This document shows positions 1 through 7,076 of a DNA stretch of 10,650 bases, one piece after another. This stretch comes from an uncultured Clostridia bacterium. Its GTDB lineage: Bacteria; Bacillota; Clostridia; UBA1381. Numbering within the stretch: position 1 is the stretch's first letter; every line of letters starts with the position of its first letter. Location of the stretch: contig CAJTPP010000081.1 of assembly GCA_910578235.1 (NCBI GenBank), positions 1 to 10,650 of the forward strand. Direction: 5' to 3'. Position numbers and translations under genes: made by a program. The notes beneath the pieces are model-generated. The model had not been told where the DNA came from, did not search any database, and worked only from the letters and a program-made list of their open reading frames with translations.

Positions 1-259
1 TCTGATAAATTCCCATTCTCAGTATAATGAGAATATATTTTGATATTTTCTTTATTTTAATTTTTGACAGTCTTCCTATAACATAATCAAGCGTTATTTT
101 TTTGTCAATAACGCCGTATACAATGCTTGTTATAAACGCTTTATCCTGCTTAGACAGTTCAGTGCCGGCAAGATATTTTTTCAAAATCATATTGGAATAT
201 GCTTTATCAAATTCCACTTCATATATTGCCTTCATAGCAATTTCACGCGCACTTGCCAT
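1..259 (-). CDS. rsmB: 16S rRNA (cytosine-967-C5)-methyltransferase RsmB, N-terminal part (runs off the left edge)
   Basis: Only the first 86 codons are present; the gene continues beyond position 1. The translation begins MASAREIAMKAIYEVEF and contains AYSNMIL, a KQDKAFITSIVYGVIDKKITLDY stretch (interrupted here by nothing) and a closing ILRMGIYQ. These are the hallmarks of the NusB-like RNA-binding domain at the N-terminus of RsmB (Sun/Fmu). The full-length family member uses S-adenosylmethionine to methylate C967 of 16S rRNA; the catalytic Rossmann domain is outside this window. The start ATG (259-257) shares one base with the TAA stop of the upstream peptidase gene, which suggests translational coupling. 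In Firmicutes rsmB commonly follows fmt, which supports the call. A stand-alone NusB is the main alternative, but the ILRMGIYQ ending and the operon position favour RsmB. Confidence 0.88.
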   Translation of the reverse strand, partial: MASAREIAMKAIYEVEFDKAYSNMILKKYLAGTELSKQDKAFITSIVYGVIDKKITLDYVIGRLSKIKIKKISKYILIILRMGIYQ

Positions 260-942
260 TATCTTCTCCTACGGTTTGCCAGCAGGACAAGGCGTAAGAA
301 TTGCAGCGCCGTAGCTGCCACCGCTGCCACATATGTCATTGCCGCGGCCGTAAGTGTCTTTCCCGCACCCTTTAATTCATCCTCGTCAAGAAGATACATA
401 TCTTCAAGCGTTTTCATTGCCCGTCTTGAAGCGTTTATCTCTGTAGGCAGCGTAACTACCTGAAAAACAAGAACAAGCCCGAATAAGATCGCTCCCGCCA
501 TTGCAAGAGGTCCTATCCCCAGTATAAGTCCTATAATAAATACCGGCATTGACAATGTATTTCCTATATTGACAATCGGCACTATACTGTTACGAATTTT
601 TATAGGAACATATCCCGTCTGATGCTGCACCGCGTGACCGCATTCATGCGCCGCGACGCCTATTGCCGCTACCGATGTGGAATTATATGTTGAGTCTGAC
701 AGTCTTATAACATTTTCCTTCGGGCTGAAATGATCAGTAAGCTCACCCGAGACACGCTCCACACGTATACTGTAAAGTCCGTTCGCGTCAAGTATTTTTC
801 TTGCCGCTTCCGACGCGGTAAGTCCTCTGCGGCTGTAAACCTCGTTATACTTACTGAATGTGCTTTTTACCCCAAACGACGCGAACATTGTAAGCGCAAA
901 CGCTATTATAACCAAAACATATGTCGGATCAAAATAATACAT
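259..942 (-). CDS. yugP: YugP-family neutral zinc metallopeptidase, membrane-anchored
   Basis: The protein has 227 residues, close to the usual family length. A hydrophobic N-terminal segment (about residues 7-25) is followed by a soluble portion with LTDHFSP (68-74) and the zinc-binding HEXXH motif HECGH at 99-103. Two further hydrophobic segments lie at about 119-141 and 143-165, then LPTEINASR, whose Glu168 may be the third zinc ligand by analogy with gluzincins. A last hydrophobic stretch (about 195-222) precedes a basic tail of four arginines. This pattern matches the YugP family of predicted membrane zinc peptidases, whose substrates are not established to my knowledge. An AGGAGG at 955-950, overlapping the fmt stop codon, lies 7 bases before the ATG at 942 and fixes the start; a nearer ATG at 946 runs into a stop within six codons. 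The stop overlaps the rsmB start by one base. Confidence 0.9.
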   Translation of the reverse strand: MYYFDPTYVLVIIAFALTMFASFGVKSTFSKYNEVYSRRGLTASEAARKILDANGLYSIRVERVSGELTDHFSPKENVIRLSDSTYNSTSVAAIGVAAHECGHAVQHQTGYVPIKIRNSIVPIVNIGNTLSMPVFIIGLILGIGPLAMAGAILFGLVLVFQVVTLPTEINASRRAMKTLEDMYLLDEDELKGAGKTLTAAAMTYVAAVAATALQFLRLVLLANRRRR

Positions 943-953
943 CCATGTTCCTC

Positions 954-1886
954 CTATCCTAAAATAATACCCGTTTCTATTTTATGTCCCCGGGCATAAT
1001 CCTCAACCCTCATTTTCTTACTGTTCGGGAACTGCGCCGTCACTATATACAGTGTACCTTTTCCGCACGCAACTTTCATTCCTCTGCCTTTTTCAATAGA
1101 AATAACAGTTCCAGGCAAACAATCCGCATTATCATCACACACAACTGCAGACACTATTTTTAGTACACCGTCTTTATATTTCGTGCTTGCAAGCGGCCAC
1201 GAATTCATTCCGCATATAAGCTTTGATATTTCTCCCGCAGATTTGCTCCAGTCAATAATCCCCATTTCCCTTGATATCATCGGCGCATAGGTATGATCCG
1301 CATGATTTTGCGGTATTGGCGTTATATTCCCTTCCTCAAGTCTGCCTATAGTCTCAAGCAACAATTCTCCGCCTATCTTCGCAAGACGGTCAAATAATTC
1401 CTCCGAAGTTTCATATTTACCGATTTCCGTTTTCGCTGTAAGCAAAATATCACCTGTGTCAAGACCGCTGTCCATTTTCATTGTCGTCACGCCCGTTATC
1501 TTTTCTCCGTTTATAACAGCCCATTGTATGGGCGCCGCGCCGCGGTATTTAGGCAAAAGAGACGCGTGCACATTTACGCAGCCATATTCCGGATAATCTA
1601 TAATATATTCGGGTAATATTCCTCCATAAGCAACCACAACAATCAGATCAGGCTGTAATTCATCCAGCACATTTTTTAATTCACCGTTCTTCAACTTTTC
1701 AGGCTGAAAAACAGGCAGTCCCGCTTCAACAGCGACAGCTTTGACTTCTGTGGGCACAAGTTTGTGTCCCCGCCCTTTCGGTCTGTCCGGCTGAGAAACC
1801 ACTCCAACTATATCGAGTCCTGATTCTATCATCATTTTAAGCGTTACCGCCGCAAAATCAGGAGTCCCCATAAAAAGAATTTTCAT
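954..1886 (-). CDS. fmt: Methionyl-tRNA formyltransferase Fmt
   Basis: Fmt transfers a formyl group from 10-formyl-tetrahydrofolate to Met-tRNA(fMet), making the bacterial initiator tRNA. The protein opens with MKILFMGTPDFA, typical of the family. The formyltransferase core shows the catalytic triad N105, H107 and D143 within VNVHASLLPKYRGAAPIQW and the MDSGLDTGDIL segment. The C-terminal OB-like domain (about residues 200-310) includes SREMGIIDWSKSA. At 310 residues it is of normal family length. I chose the ATG at 1886 because GGAG lies about 8 bases upstream at 1898-1895; the reading frame could extend to a TTG at 1907, adding seven residues that do not resemble the family and overlapping def by 8 bases. 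It follows def by 13 bases, the classical def-fmt pairing for adding and removing the formyl group. Confidence 0.97.
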   Translation of the reverse strand: MKILFMGTPDFAAVTLKMMIESGLDIVGVVSQPDRPKGRGHKLVPTEVKAVAVEAGLPVFQPEKLKNGELKNVLDELQPDLIVVVAYGGILPEYIIDYPEYGCVNVHASLLPKYRGAAPIQWAVINGEKITGVTTMKMDSGLDTGDILLTAKTEIGKYETSEELFDRLAKIGGELLLETIGRLEEGNITPIPQNHADHTYAPMISREMGIIDWSKSAGEISKLICGMNSWPLASTKYKDGVLKIVSAVVCDDNADCLPGTVISIEKGRGMKVACGKGTLYIVTAQFPNSKKMRVEDYARGHKIETGIILG

Positions 1887-1899
1887 AGTATTATCTCCG

Positions 1900-2349
1900 T
1901 TAATCAAGAAATTTTATTACTCTGTCAAGAAACAGCTTTCCGTCCAGATGCTCTGTCTCATGGCAAATCGCGCGAGCAAGCAGTTCCTCTCCTGTAAGCT
2001 TAAACCATTTCCCGTCTCTGTCCTGCGCTTTTACAGTAACAACATTAGGTCTTGCGACCTCGCCCCATACTCCGGGCACACTCAGACATCCTTCACTGCC
2101 TGTCTGTTCGCCGCTCTGCTCCATTATTTCGGGATTTATAAGCTCTATCCTACCATCTCCAACATCTATAACCACAGCGCGCTTTAGGATGCCAACCTGT
2201 GGCGCGGCAAGTCCCACACCGTTATACTGCTGCATGGTATCATACATATCGTCAAGCAGTATATGAAGCTTTTCATCAAAATTCTTTACCTGCTTACAAT
2301 TTTTGTAAAGAATTTCGTCATCCTTAGTACGAATTTCACGAATTGCCAT
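1900..2349 (-). CDS. def: Peptide deformylase Def
   Basis: Def removes the formyl group from the N-terminal methionine of new proteins in the cytoplasm, using a metal (usually iron) held by one Cys and two His. All three family motifs are visible: GVGLAAPQ at 44-51, EGCLS at 86-90 with the metal ligand C88, and HETEH at 130-134, supplying H130, E131 and H134. The third motif is usually HExDH, so Glu133 in place of Asp is a mild departure. The length of 149 residues fits the short def type found in many Clostridia. The gene starts 15 bases after the priA stop with an A/G-rich weak ribosome site (AGAAGGGAAG), and its stop is followed 13 bases later by the fmt start. Confidence 0.97.
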   Translation of the reverse strand: MAIREIRTKDDEILYKNCKQVKNFDEKLHILLDDMYDTMQQYNGVGLAAPQVGILKRAVVIDVGDGRIELINPEIMEQSGEQTGSEGCLSVPGVWGEVARPNVVTVKAQDRDGKWFKLTGEELLARAICHETEHLDGKLFLDRVIKFLD

Positions 2350-2364
2350 TTTCTTCCCTTCTTT

Positions 2365-4800
2365 CTAATAAATCATCCCCGGTGCTTTGTCTATAATAAT
2401 TGCTATACCTTCATAATCTTTATTATTTCGGCATGCAATCTCAGCCTTATACAGCCTTTCAGCAAGAGCGTCGTCATCCTCGCATTTAAAAATAATCTGC
2501 CATCTATACTTATTCTTTAACTTTGAAATATACGACGGAATAGGCCCCAGAACCTGTATTTTCTGTCCTATATCCTGTATATCACCTATCTCACTCACAA
2601 AATATCTCGCCGACTGAGCCGTAAGTGCCTCACTGTTTCCCTGAAAATGAACACTCACCAGTTTACAAAACGGAGGATACCACATAAGTCTGCGCTCGGC
2701 GATCTCACTTTCGTAAAATCCCTTATAATCATGTGTCCCGACAAGGCGCACTGCTTCATGATCGGGCGTATATGTCTGTATCACGGCGCGTCCTTCGCTT
2801 TTCCCTCTGCCCGCGCGTCCCGATACTTGCTCCAGCATAGAAAATGTTCTTTCCCCGCTTCTGAAATCGTTCATATGAAGCATTGTGTCAGCCGTTATTA
2901 CGCCGACCAGAGTCACATTTTCAAAATCCAGTCCCTTTGCGACCATCTGTGTTCCTATAAGAATATCAATTCTGTCCTTTTCAAATTTCTCAAGAATTTT
3001 TTCATGAGAATGCTTTTTGCCTGTAGTATCCATATCCATACGTATTGTGGACGCCGCAGGAAAAAGACTTTTTATCTCTTCCTCGACTTTCTGCGTCCCT
3101 CCGCCGAAATAACGGATATATTTACTTCCGCACTCCGGACACACCTTATAATTCGGACGGCTGTATCCGCAGTAATGACATTTCAGCAAATTATCAAACT
3201 TATGATATGTAAGAGAAATATTACAGTTCGGACACTGCGGCACGTATCCGCAGGTACGGCAAGACACAAAAGTTGAAAACCCCCGTCTGTTCAAAAACAA
3301 TATGGTTTGCTCTCCGCGCTGCAGATTTTTATCCAGTTCTCTGTAAAGTCTGCCCGAAAGCATACTTTTATTACCCTTTGACAGTTCGCTACGCATATCT
3401 GTTATAAATATTTCAGGCATTTTGTTATTATTATATCTTGTATTCATTTCAAGGAGAGTATACTCTCCTGTTTTTGCCTGATAATAACTTTCCACACTCG
3501 GCGTTGCGGAAGCGAGCACAACAGCCGCTCCATTCTGCGCAGCCCTAAACTGCGCCGCCTCGCGCGCATGATAACGCGGCGACATATCGGACTTATAGGT
3601 GTCAGAATGTTCCTCGTCCATTATAATGACGCCTATATTTCTAAGCGGCGTAAACACCGCGCTTCTCGCTCCGATAACAATATCGGCTTCACCGTCCTTG
3701 ATACGCTTCCATTGATCATATCTCTCTCCAAGTGACAAAGCGCTGTGAAAAATAGCTATACGGCTTTGAAAACGCGACATAAAACGCGACACCATCTGCG
3801 GGGTAAGAGATATTTCAGGAACAAGCATGAGCGCTGTCTTACCCATGGAAACAGCATTCTCAATAGCCTGCATAAACACCTCTGTTTTTCCGCTCCCGGT
3901 CACTCCGTGAAGGAGATATGTTCTGCTCTCTCCTTTTTTTACAGACGCGTTTATCGCGTCAATAGCCTTTTTTTGCTCCGGCGTAGGAAGCATTTTTTCA
4001 CTTTTCGCAAATGAAATATTCCTATACGGATCACGGTCGACCGTCAGCATAAACTCCTCCGCCAAGCCCTTAGTTACAAGAGCCTTTGCCGCATTTGACG
4101 AACCGCCCGTAAACTTTACCAAATCACTTTGCGAAACAAAATCGTTTCCGCATAAAATATCCAGCATCTTTGCCTGTACAGGGGCTTTTTTCTGAATCCT
4201 TTCTATCTCCCTTGCGGCCTCCTCGCCACTTATTTTAAGGCGCAGACACTTTATCTGTTTATCCCTTACCAAGATACTGCTTCGGTATTCATGCCTAACA
4301 ATACCGTCTTTCATCATTTCAGTCACACGGCTTCTTATGTCGTTATCAAACAGTCCCTTCAAAGCGTCATATTCCATACCGCCGCCGTTATCCTTTAAGT
4401 GCTGCACAATTTTTAAGCGGATATCGCCTTTTATATTATCTTCCTTTTCAAGAATTATCCATTCCTTACTTTTAAGCGCAGTGCCGGCGGGCACTATTGT
4501 ATGAATTATATCAAGATACGATGAAAGATACTTTTTATGCATCCATTCTATCACCGCCAGCATTTCCGCGTCAAAACCGGGAGTGTCGTTTGCAAGTTTT
4601 ATTATGGATTTCAGAGTACGGGAACCGCTTTTTTCGGAAAATCCCATACAAAATCCCTCGATCTCTTTATTCCCTCTGGCAAATGGCACCAGTACCCTGC
4701 TGCCGATTTGCATTTTATCCTCCAGTTCAGAAGGAACAAGATAATCAAAAAAACGGTCTGTTTTTTTTGATCTGTGATCCACAATAATCTTTGCTATCAT
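2365..4800 (-). CDS. priA: Primosomal protein N' (replication restart helicase PriA)
   Basis: PriA recognises stalled or broken replication forks and reloads the replicative helicase. The 811-residue protein has all expected parts: a 3'-DNA-binding domain (about 1-105, IIVDHRSKKTDRFFDYLVP), a winged-helix region, a superfamily 2 helicase core with Walker A GVTGSGKT at 299-306 and Walker B DEEH at 395-398, and SATPS at 431-435. A zinc domain with eight cysteines follows (C514, C517, C523, C526, C541, C544, C554, C557). The second helicase lobe carries GTQMVAKGLDFENV and QVSGRAGRG, and YPPF lies in the C-terminal domain. No key residue appears to be missing. The start at 4800 lies 12 bases after the rpoZ stop, with AAGGTGA overlapping that stop as the ribosome site. 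coaBC, which sits between rpoZ and priA in B. subtilis, is absent here. Confidence 0.98.
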   Translation of the reverse strand: MIAKIIVDHRSKKTDRFFDYLVPSELEDKMQIGSRVLVPFARGNKEIEGFCMGFSEKSGSRTLKSIIKLANDTPGFDAEMLAVIEWMHKKYLSSYLDIIHTIVPAGTALKSKEWIILEKEDNIKGDIRLKIVQHLKDNGGGMEYDALKGLFDNDIRSRVTEMMKDGIVRHEYRSSILVRDKQIKCLRLKISGEEAAREIERIQKKAPVQAKMLDILCGNDFVSQSDLVKFTGGSSNAAKALVTKGLAEEFMLTVDRDPYRNISFAKSEKMLPTPEQKKAIDAINASVKKGESRTYLLHGVTGSGKTEVFMQAIENAVSMGKTALMLVPEISLTPQMVSRFMSRFQSRIAIFHSALSLGERYDQWKRIKDGEADIVIGARSAVFTPLRNIGVIIMDEEHSDTYKSDMSPRYHAREAAQFRAAQNGAAVVLASATPSVESYYQAKTGEYTLLEMNTRYNNNKMPEIFITDMRSELSKGNKSMLSGRLYRELDKNLQRGEQTILFLNRRGFSTFVSCRTCGYVPQCPNCNISLTYHKFDNLLKCHYCGYSRPNYKVCPECGSKYIRYFGGGTQKVEEEIKSLFPAASTIRMDMDTTGKKHSHEKILEKFEKDRIDILIGTQMVAKGLDFENVTLVGVITADTMLHMNDFRSGERTFSMLEQVSGRAGRGKSEGRAVIQTYTPDHEAVRLVGTHDYKGFYESEIAERRLMWYPPFCKLVSVHFQGNSEALTAQSARYFVSEIGDIQDIGQKIQVLGPIPSYISKLKNKYRWQIIFKCEDDDALAERLYKAEIACRNNKDYEGIAIIIDKAPGMIY

Positions 4801-4812
4801 ACTTTTTTCACC

Positions 4813-5148
4813 TTATTCCACAGTTTCCTCCGAAACTTCTTCTGCTGTTTCCGCCATATAAATTCCCTCTGAAGCATCATTTTCCGTATTATTCAATGAC
4901 ATAATATTTGCCGCCTTTTCATCCTCCCATGCCTGGGCGCGCGCTATAGCCTCAGAGCGCACATATCCCACCTTACCTGTGACAATTTCATCAGAAGCAA
5001 TAGTTACAGGCTTGTCGTCTCCAAAAGCGTCGTAATCCTCCATACGCGCCTTGCCTATCATTCTCGCTCTTTTCGCCGCCATTGTTACAAGAGTATAACG
5101 GCTGTCCACACATTTTGAAAGCTCGCTTATTCCAGGTCTGATCATCAT
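4813..5148 (-). CDS. rpoZ: DNA-directed RNA polymerase omega subunit RpoZ
   Basis: Omega is the small accessory subunit that supports folding and assembly of the beta-prime subunit. The characteristic block MIRPGISELSKCVDSRYTLV followed by AAKRARMI is at the N-terminus. The rest (about residues 40-110) is poorly conserved and ends in a very acidic tail (AETAEEVSEETVE). The start is ambiguous: an ATG lies at 5163, and three consecutive ATGs lie at 5151, 5148 and 5145. A GGAGG at 5161-5157 falls inside the longest version, 5 bases before the ATG at 5151 and 8 bases before the one at 5148, so initiation at 5148 (or 5151) is most likely. The longest version would start 1 base after the gmk stop without a good ribosome site. 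The gmk-rpoZ order is the usual Firmicute arrangement. Confidence 0.93.
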   Translation of the reverse strand: MMIRPGISELSKCVDSRYTLVTMAAKRARMIGKARMEDYDAFGDDKPVTIASDEIVTGKVGYVRSEAIARAQAWEDEKAANIMSLNNTENDASEGIYMAETAEEVSEETVE

Positions 5149-5164
5149 CATTTTTTCCTCCATA

Positions 5165-5773
5165 TTATAAATATTGTTCTGTTAATAATTTATCTACAAG
5201 GCTTTTAGCCTGTACTTTCCCGCGCATTGTTTCCTCAATTTCGCTCACACATTCATCAAGGCTGTCATTCACAAAAATATAATTATACTTCCGCGCCTGT
5301 TCAAACTCCCACCTCGCCGCTTCAAGACGTTCCTTTATCTGCTCGTCCGTTTCACGCCCTCTTTCGGCAAGGCGTTTTTTCAGTTCCTTCATAGACGGCG
5401 GTACAATAAACATCAGCACCGCCTCAGGAAAAATCGCCTTTACTTTAAGCGCGCCCTGCGGCTCAATTTCAAGCAAAACATTTCTTCCCTCATCTAAAAT
5501 ATTTTCTACCGCTTTTTTAGGAGTGCCATAGTAATTACCGCTGTAAACCGCATACTCCAGCATTTCCCCATTATCTATCATATTTTTGAATTTGTCAACT
5601 GTGGTATAATTGTATGTCACACCGTCAATTTCATCCTTGCGTATTTCACGCGTTGTTGATGACACAGATAAAAACACGTCATTTTCTTTATTTTCCAGAA
5701 GCTTCGCGCAAATGGTTCCCTTTCCTGTCCCTGACGGGCCTGACATTACAAATAATATTCCCTTATTCTTCAT
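5165..5773 (-). CDS. gmk: Guanylate kinase Gmk
   Basis: Gmk phosphorylates GMP to GDP using ATP, an essential step in GTP synthesis, and in Firmicutes it is a known target of (p)ppGpp. The 202-residue protein has the P-loop GPSGTGKGT at 12-20, the GMP-binding region SSTTREIRKDEIDGVTY at 38-54, GNYYGTP at 79-85, LLEIEPQGA at 100-108, and the lid region RGRETDEQIKERL. Glu104 stands where many homologues have Asp in IDxQGA, a conservative difference that I believe occurs in other Firmicutes. The ATG at 5773 overlaps the end of remA by 11 bases and is served by GGAGG at 5787-5783, 9 bases upstream and inside remA, pointing to coupled translation. Confidence 0.97.
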   Translation of the reverse strand: MKNKGILFVMSGPSGTGKGTICAKLLENKENDVFLSVSSTTREIRKDEIDGVTYNYTTVDKFKNMIDNGEMLEYAVYSGNYYGTPKKAVENILDEGRNVLLEIEPQGALKVKAIFPEAVLMFIVPPSMKELKKRLAERGRETDEQIKERLEAARWEFEQARKYNYIFVNDSLDECVSEIEETMRGKVQAKSLVDKLLTEQYL

Positions 5774-6029
5774 TTTTTAAAGCCTCCAAATCATTGTCTC
5801 CGCTCAGTCTGCCGGCTACCGTCTCAGTCTGAAGCGCTGACAGCACAATATGGTCGCTGTCCGTTACTATAACGGCTCTTGTGCGTCTGCCGTATGTAGC
5901 GTTTATAAGATTGCCTTTATCCTCAGCCTCACGCACAACTCTCTTTATAGGAGCGGACTCGGGACTTACAACCGCAACTACTCTGTCTGCGTTTACCATA
6001 TTTCCGAATCCTATATTTATTAGTCTCAT
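5763..6029 (-). CDS. remA: Extracellular matrix/biofilm regulator RemA (DUF370 family)
   Basis: The 88-residue protein begins MRLINIGFGNMVNADRVVAVV and continues with SPESAPIKR, ATYGRRTRAVI, TDSDHIVLSA and TETVAGRL, the full signature of the RemA/DUF370 family. In B. subtilis RemA (ylzA) is a DNA-binding protein that forms oligomeric rings and activates biofilm matrix and osmoprotection genes. In Clostridia the family is almost always found between yicC and gmk, as here, but its targets are less studied, so a biofilm role in this organism is inference. An AGGTGA overlapping the yicC TAG stop gives the ribosome site for the ATG at 6029, 8 bases after yicC. The 3' end overlaps gmk by 11 bases. 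Confidence 0.95.
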   Translation of the reverse strand: MRLINIGFGNMVNADRVVAVVSPESAPIKRVVREAEDKGNLINATYGRRTRAVIVTDSDHIVLSALQTETVAGRLSGDNDLEALKNEE

Positions 6030-6037
6030 ATTCTCAC

Positions 6038-6916
6038 CTACTCAATATTCTGAATTTGTTCTCTAAGCTTTTCAATTTCGCCTTTAAGTGTCACAACTGT
6101 CTTTGCAATATCTATATCACCGGCTTTTGAACCTATGGTATTAACCTCCCTGTTAATTTCCTGAATAAGAAAATCAAGTCTCCTTCCGGCAGGCTCGCCG
6201 CTGTTTACAATATTGTCAAACTCGGTAAAATGACTTGCAAGCCGTACAGTTTCTTCATTTACCGCCACCTTATCGGCATAAATTGCCACCTCAGTAAGAA
6301 TACGCGTCTCGTCAATCTCCGTACCGTCAAGCACTTCTTTTATTTTTTCATACAGCCTATCGCTGTACTCCTTTACGGTCTGCGGTGAACGCCTATCAAT
6401 TTCATCCGACAGCGTTTTCATATACGCAATTCTTTCACAAAGATCCCTCTCTATTCTTTCGCCTTCACGCTCGCGCATGGCCACAAAATCATCCAGAGCG
6501 CCGTCAAGCACGCCGCGCACCGTATTCCATAACTGTTCCTCATCCTCATCAAGACGCTCTACCTGAAAAACCTCCGGATTTTTAGCCACACTTGTCACTG
6601 TTATATCATCCTTCAATCCAAATTCATCGCGCAGACAATACAAAGCGTCTATGTAGTTCTTTGCCGCGGCTTTGTTCAATGAAATCATTTTATCAGCCGT
6701 TTCAAAGTTCTCTACGTTCAGGTAGATATCCACTTTGCCTCTCGTTATACTCCGCGATACATATTTCCTTATTTTATCCTCAAGAAACCCCAAATGACGC
6801 TGTACCTTAATATTATAATCTGAATACCTGTGATTAACTGATTTTATTTCAACAAGTATTTTCTTGCCGTCTGTCACGGCTTCGCGTCTGCCGTAGCCTG
6901 TCATACTTTTCAGCAT
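6038..6916 (-). CDS. yicC: YicC/YloC family endoribonuclease
   Basis: This 292-residue protein has the YicC N-terminal signature MLKSMTGYGR, then EIKSVNHRYSDYNIK and SRSITRGKVDIYLNVE. The C-terminal DUF1732 block carries EETVRLASHFTEFD, SGEPAGRRLDFLIQEINREVNTIGSK (read in two parts) and the terminal helix VVTLKGEIEKLREQIQNIE. In E. coli YicC has been linked to RNA decay, and the B. subtilis homologue YloC has been reported as an endoribonuclease; the cellular role here is inferred from these. It is the first gene of the operon, with AGGAGAAG about 7 bases upstream of the ATG and an extended -10 promoter about 57 bases upstream. Confidence 0.95.
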   Translation of the reverse strand: MLKSMTGYGRREAVTDGKKILVEIKSVNHRYSDYNIKVQRHLGFLEDKIRKYVSRSITRGKVDIYLNVENFETADKMISLNKAAAKNYIDALYCLRDEFGLKDDITVTSVAKNPEVFQVERLDEDEEQLWNTVRGVLDGALDDFVAMREREGERIERDLCERIAYMKTLSDEIDRRSPQTVKEYSDRLYEKIKEVLDGTEIDETRILTEVAIYADKVAVNEETVRLASHFTEFDNIVNSGEPAGRRLDFLIQEINREVNTIGSKAGDIDIAKTVVTLKGEIEKLREQIQNIE

Positions 6917-6972
6917 TGTTCTTCTCCTGTTATATGTTTATTCAGCAGGCATATTTGCCCATTATCTTATCT

Positions 6973-7001
6973 ATTATAACACATTTATTTCGTTTTGCCA
7001 C
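6973..7001 (-). promoter_or_regulatory. Sigma-A-type promoter of the yicC-remA-gmk-rpoZ-priA-def-fmt operon
   Basis: On the minus strand a perfect TATAAT lies at 6978-6973, preceded by TGT to make an extended -10 (TGTTATAAT). A -35-like GTGGCA (four of six matches to TTGACA) lies at 7001-6996 with a 17-base spacer. The region immediately upstream (about 7002-7030) is nearly pure A/T and could act as an UP element. Transcription would begin near 6966, giving a leader of about 50 bases with a small GGCA-AATA-TGCC hairpin before yicC. No riboswitch-like structure is evident. Confidence 0.7.
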
Positions 7002-7031
7002 TATTTTTTTGAAAAATTTATAATTTTTTCA

Positions 7032-7069
7032 CAAAATAAAAAATCGCCGCAACAAAGGCAACGATTTTT
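7032..7069 (-). terminator. Rho-independent terminator of the CAO-domain gene
   Basis: Read on the minus strand, AAAAATCGTTGC (7069-7058) pairs with GCGGCGATTTTT (7050-7039) to form a 12-bp stem with two G-U pairs and a 7-base loop, followed by a T-rich run (TTTTTTATTTT, counting the arm). It begins 8 bases after the stop codon of the gene ending at 7077 and separates it from the yicC operon promoter. Confidence 0.85.
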
Positions 7070-7076
7070 ATGACAT

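Noticed and set aside
1886..1907. Longer fmt starting at a TTG (1907)
   Set aside because: The ATG at 1886 has a ribosome site at the right distance and begins the conserved MKILFMGTP; the extra residues are not family-like.
2647..3276. A 209-codon open frame on the plus strand inside priA
   Set aside because: It lies wholly opposite a well-conserved helicase gene, has no ribosome site I can see and its translation looks like an out-of-frame shadow.
5456..5474. Gmk has IEPQGA rather than the IDxQGA of E. coli and yeast
   Set aside because: Glu at this place is, as far as I recall, common in Firmicutes including B. subtilis, and it is conservative.
5605..5610. TGGTATAAT extended -10 on the plus strand, antisense within gmk
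   Set aside because: No credible -35 at 16-18 bases and no gene downstream on that strand; likely chance in A/T-rich coding sequence.
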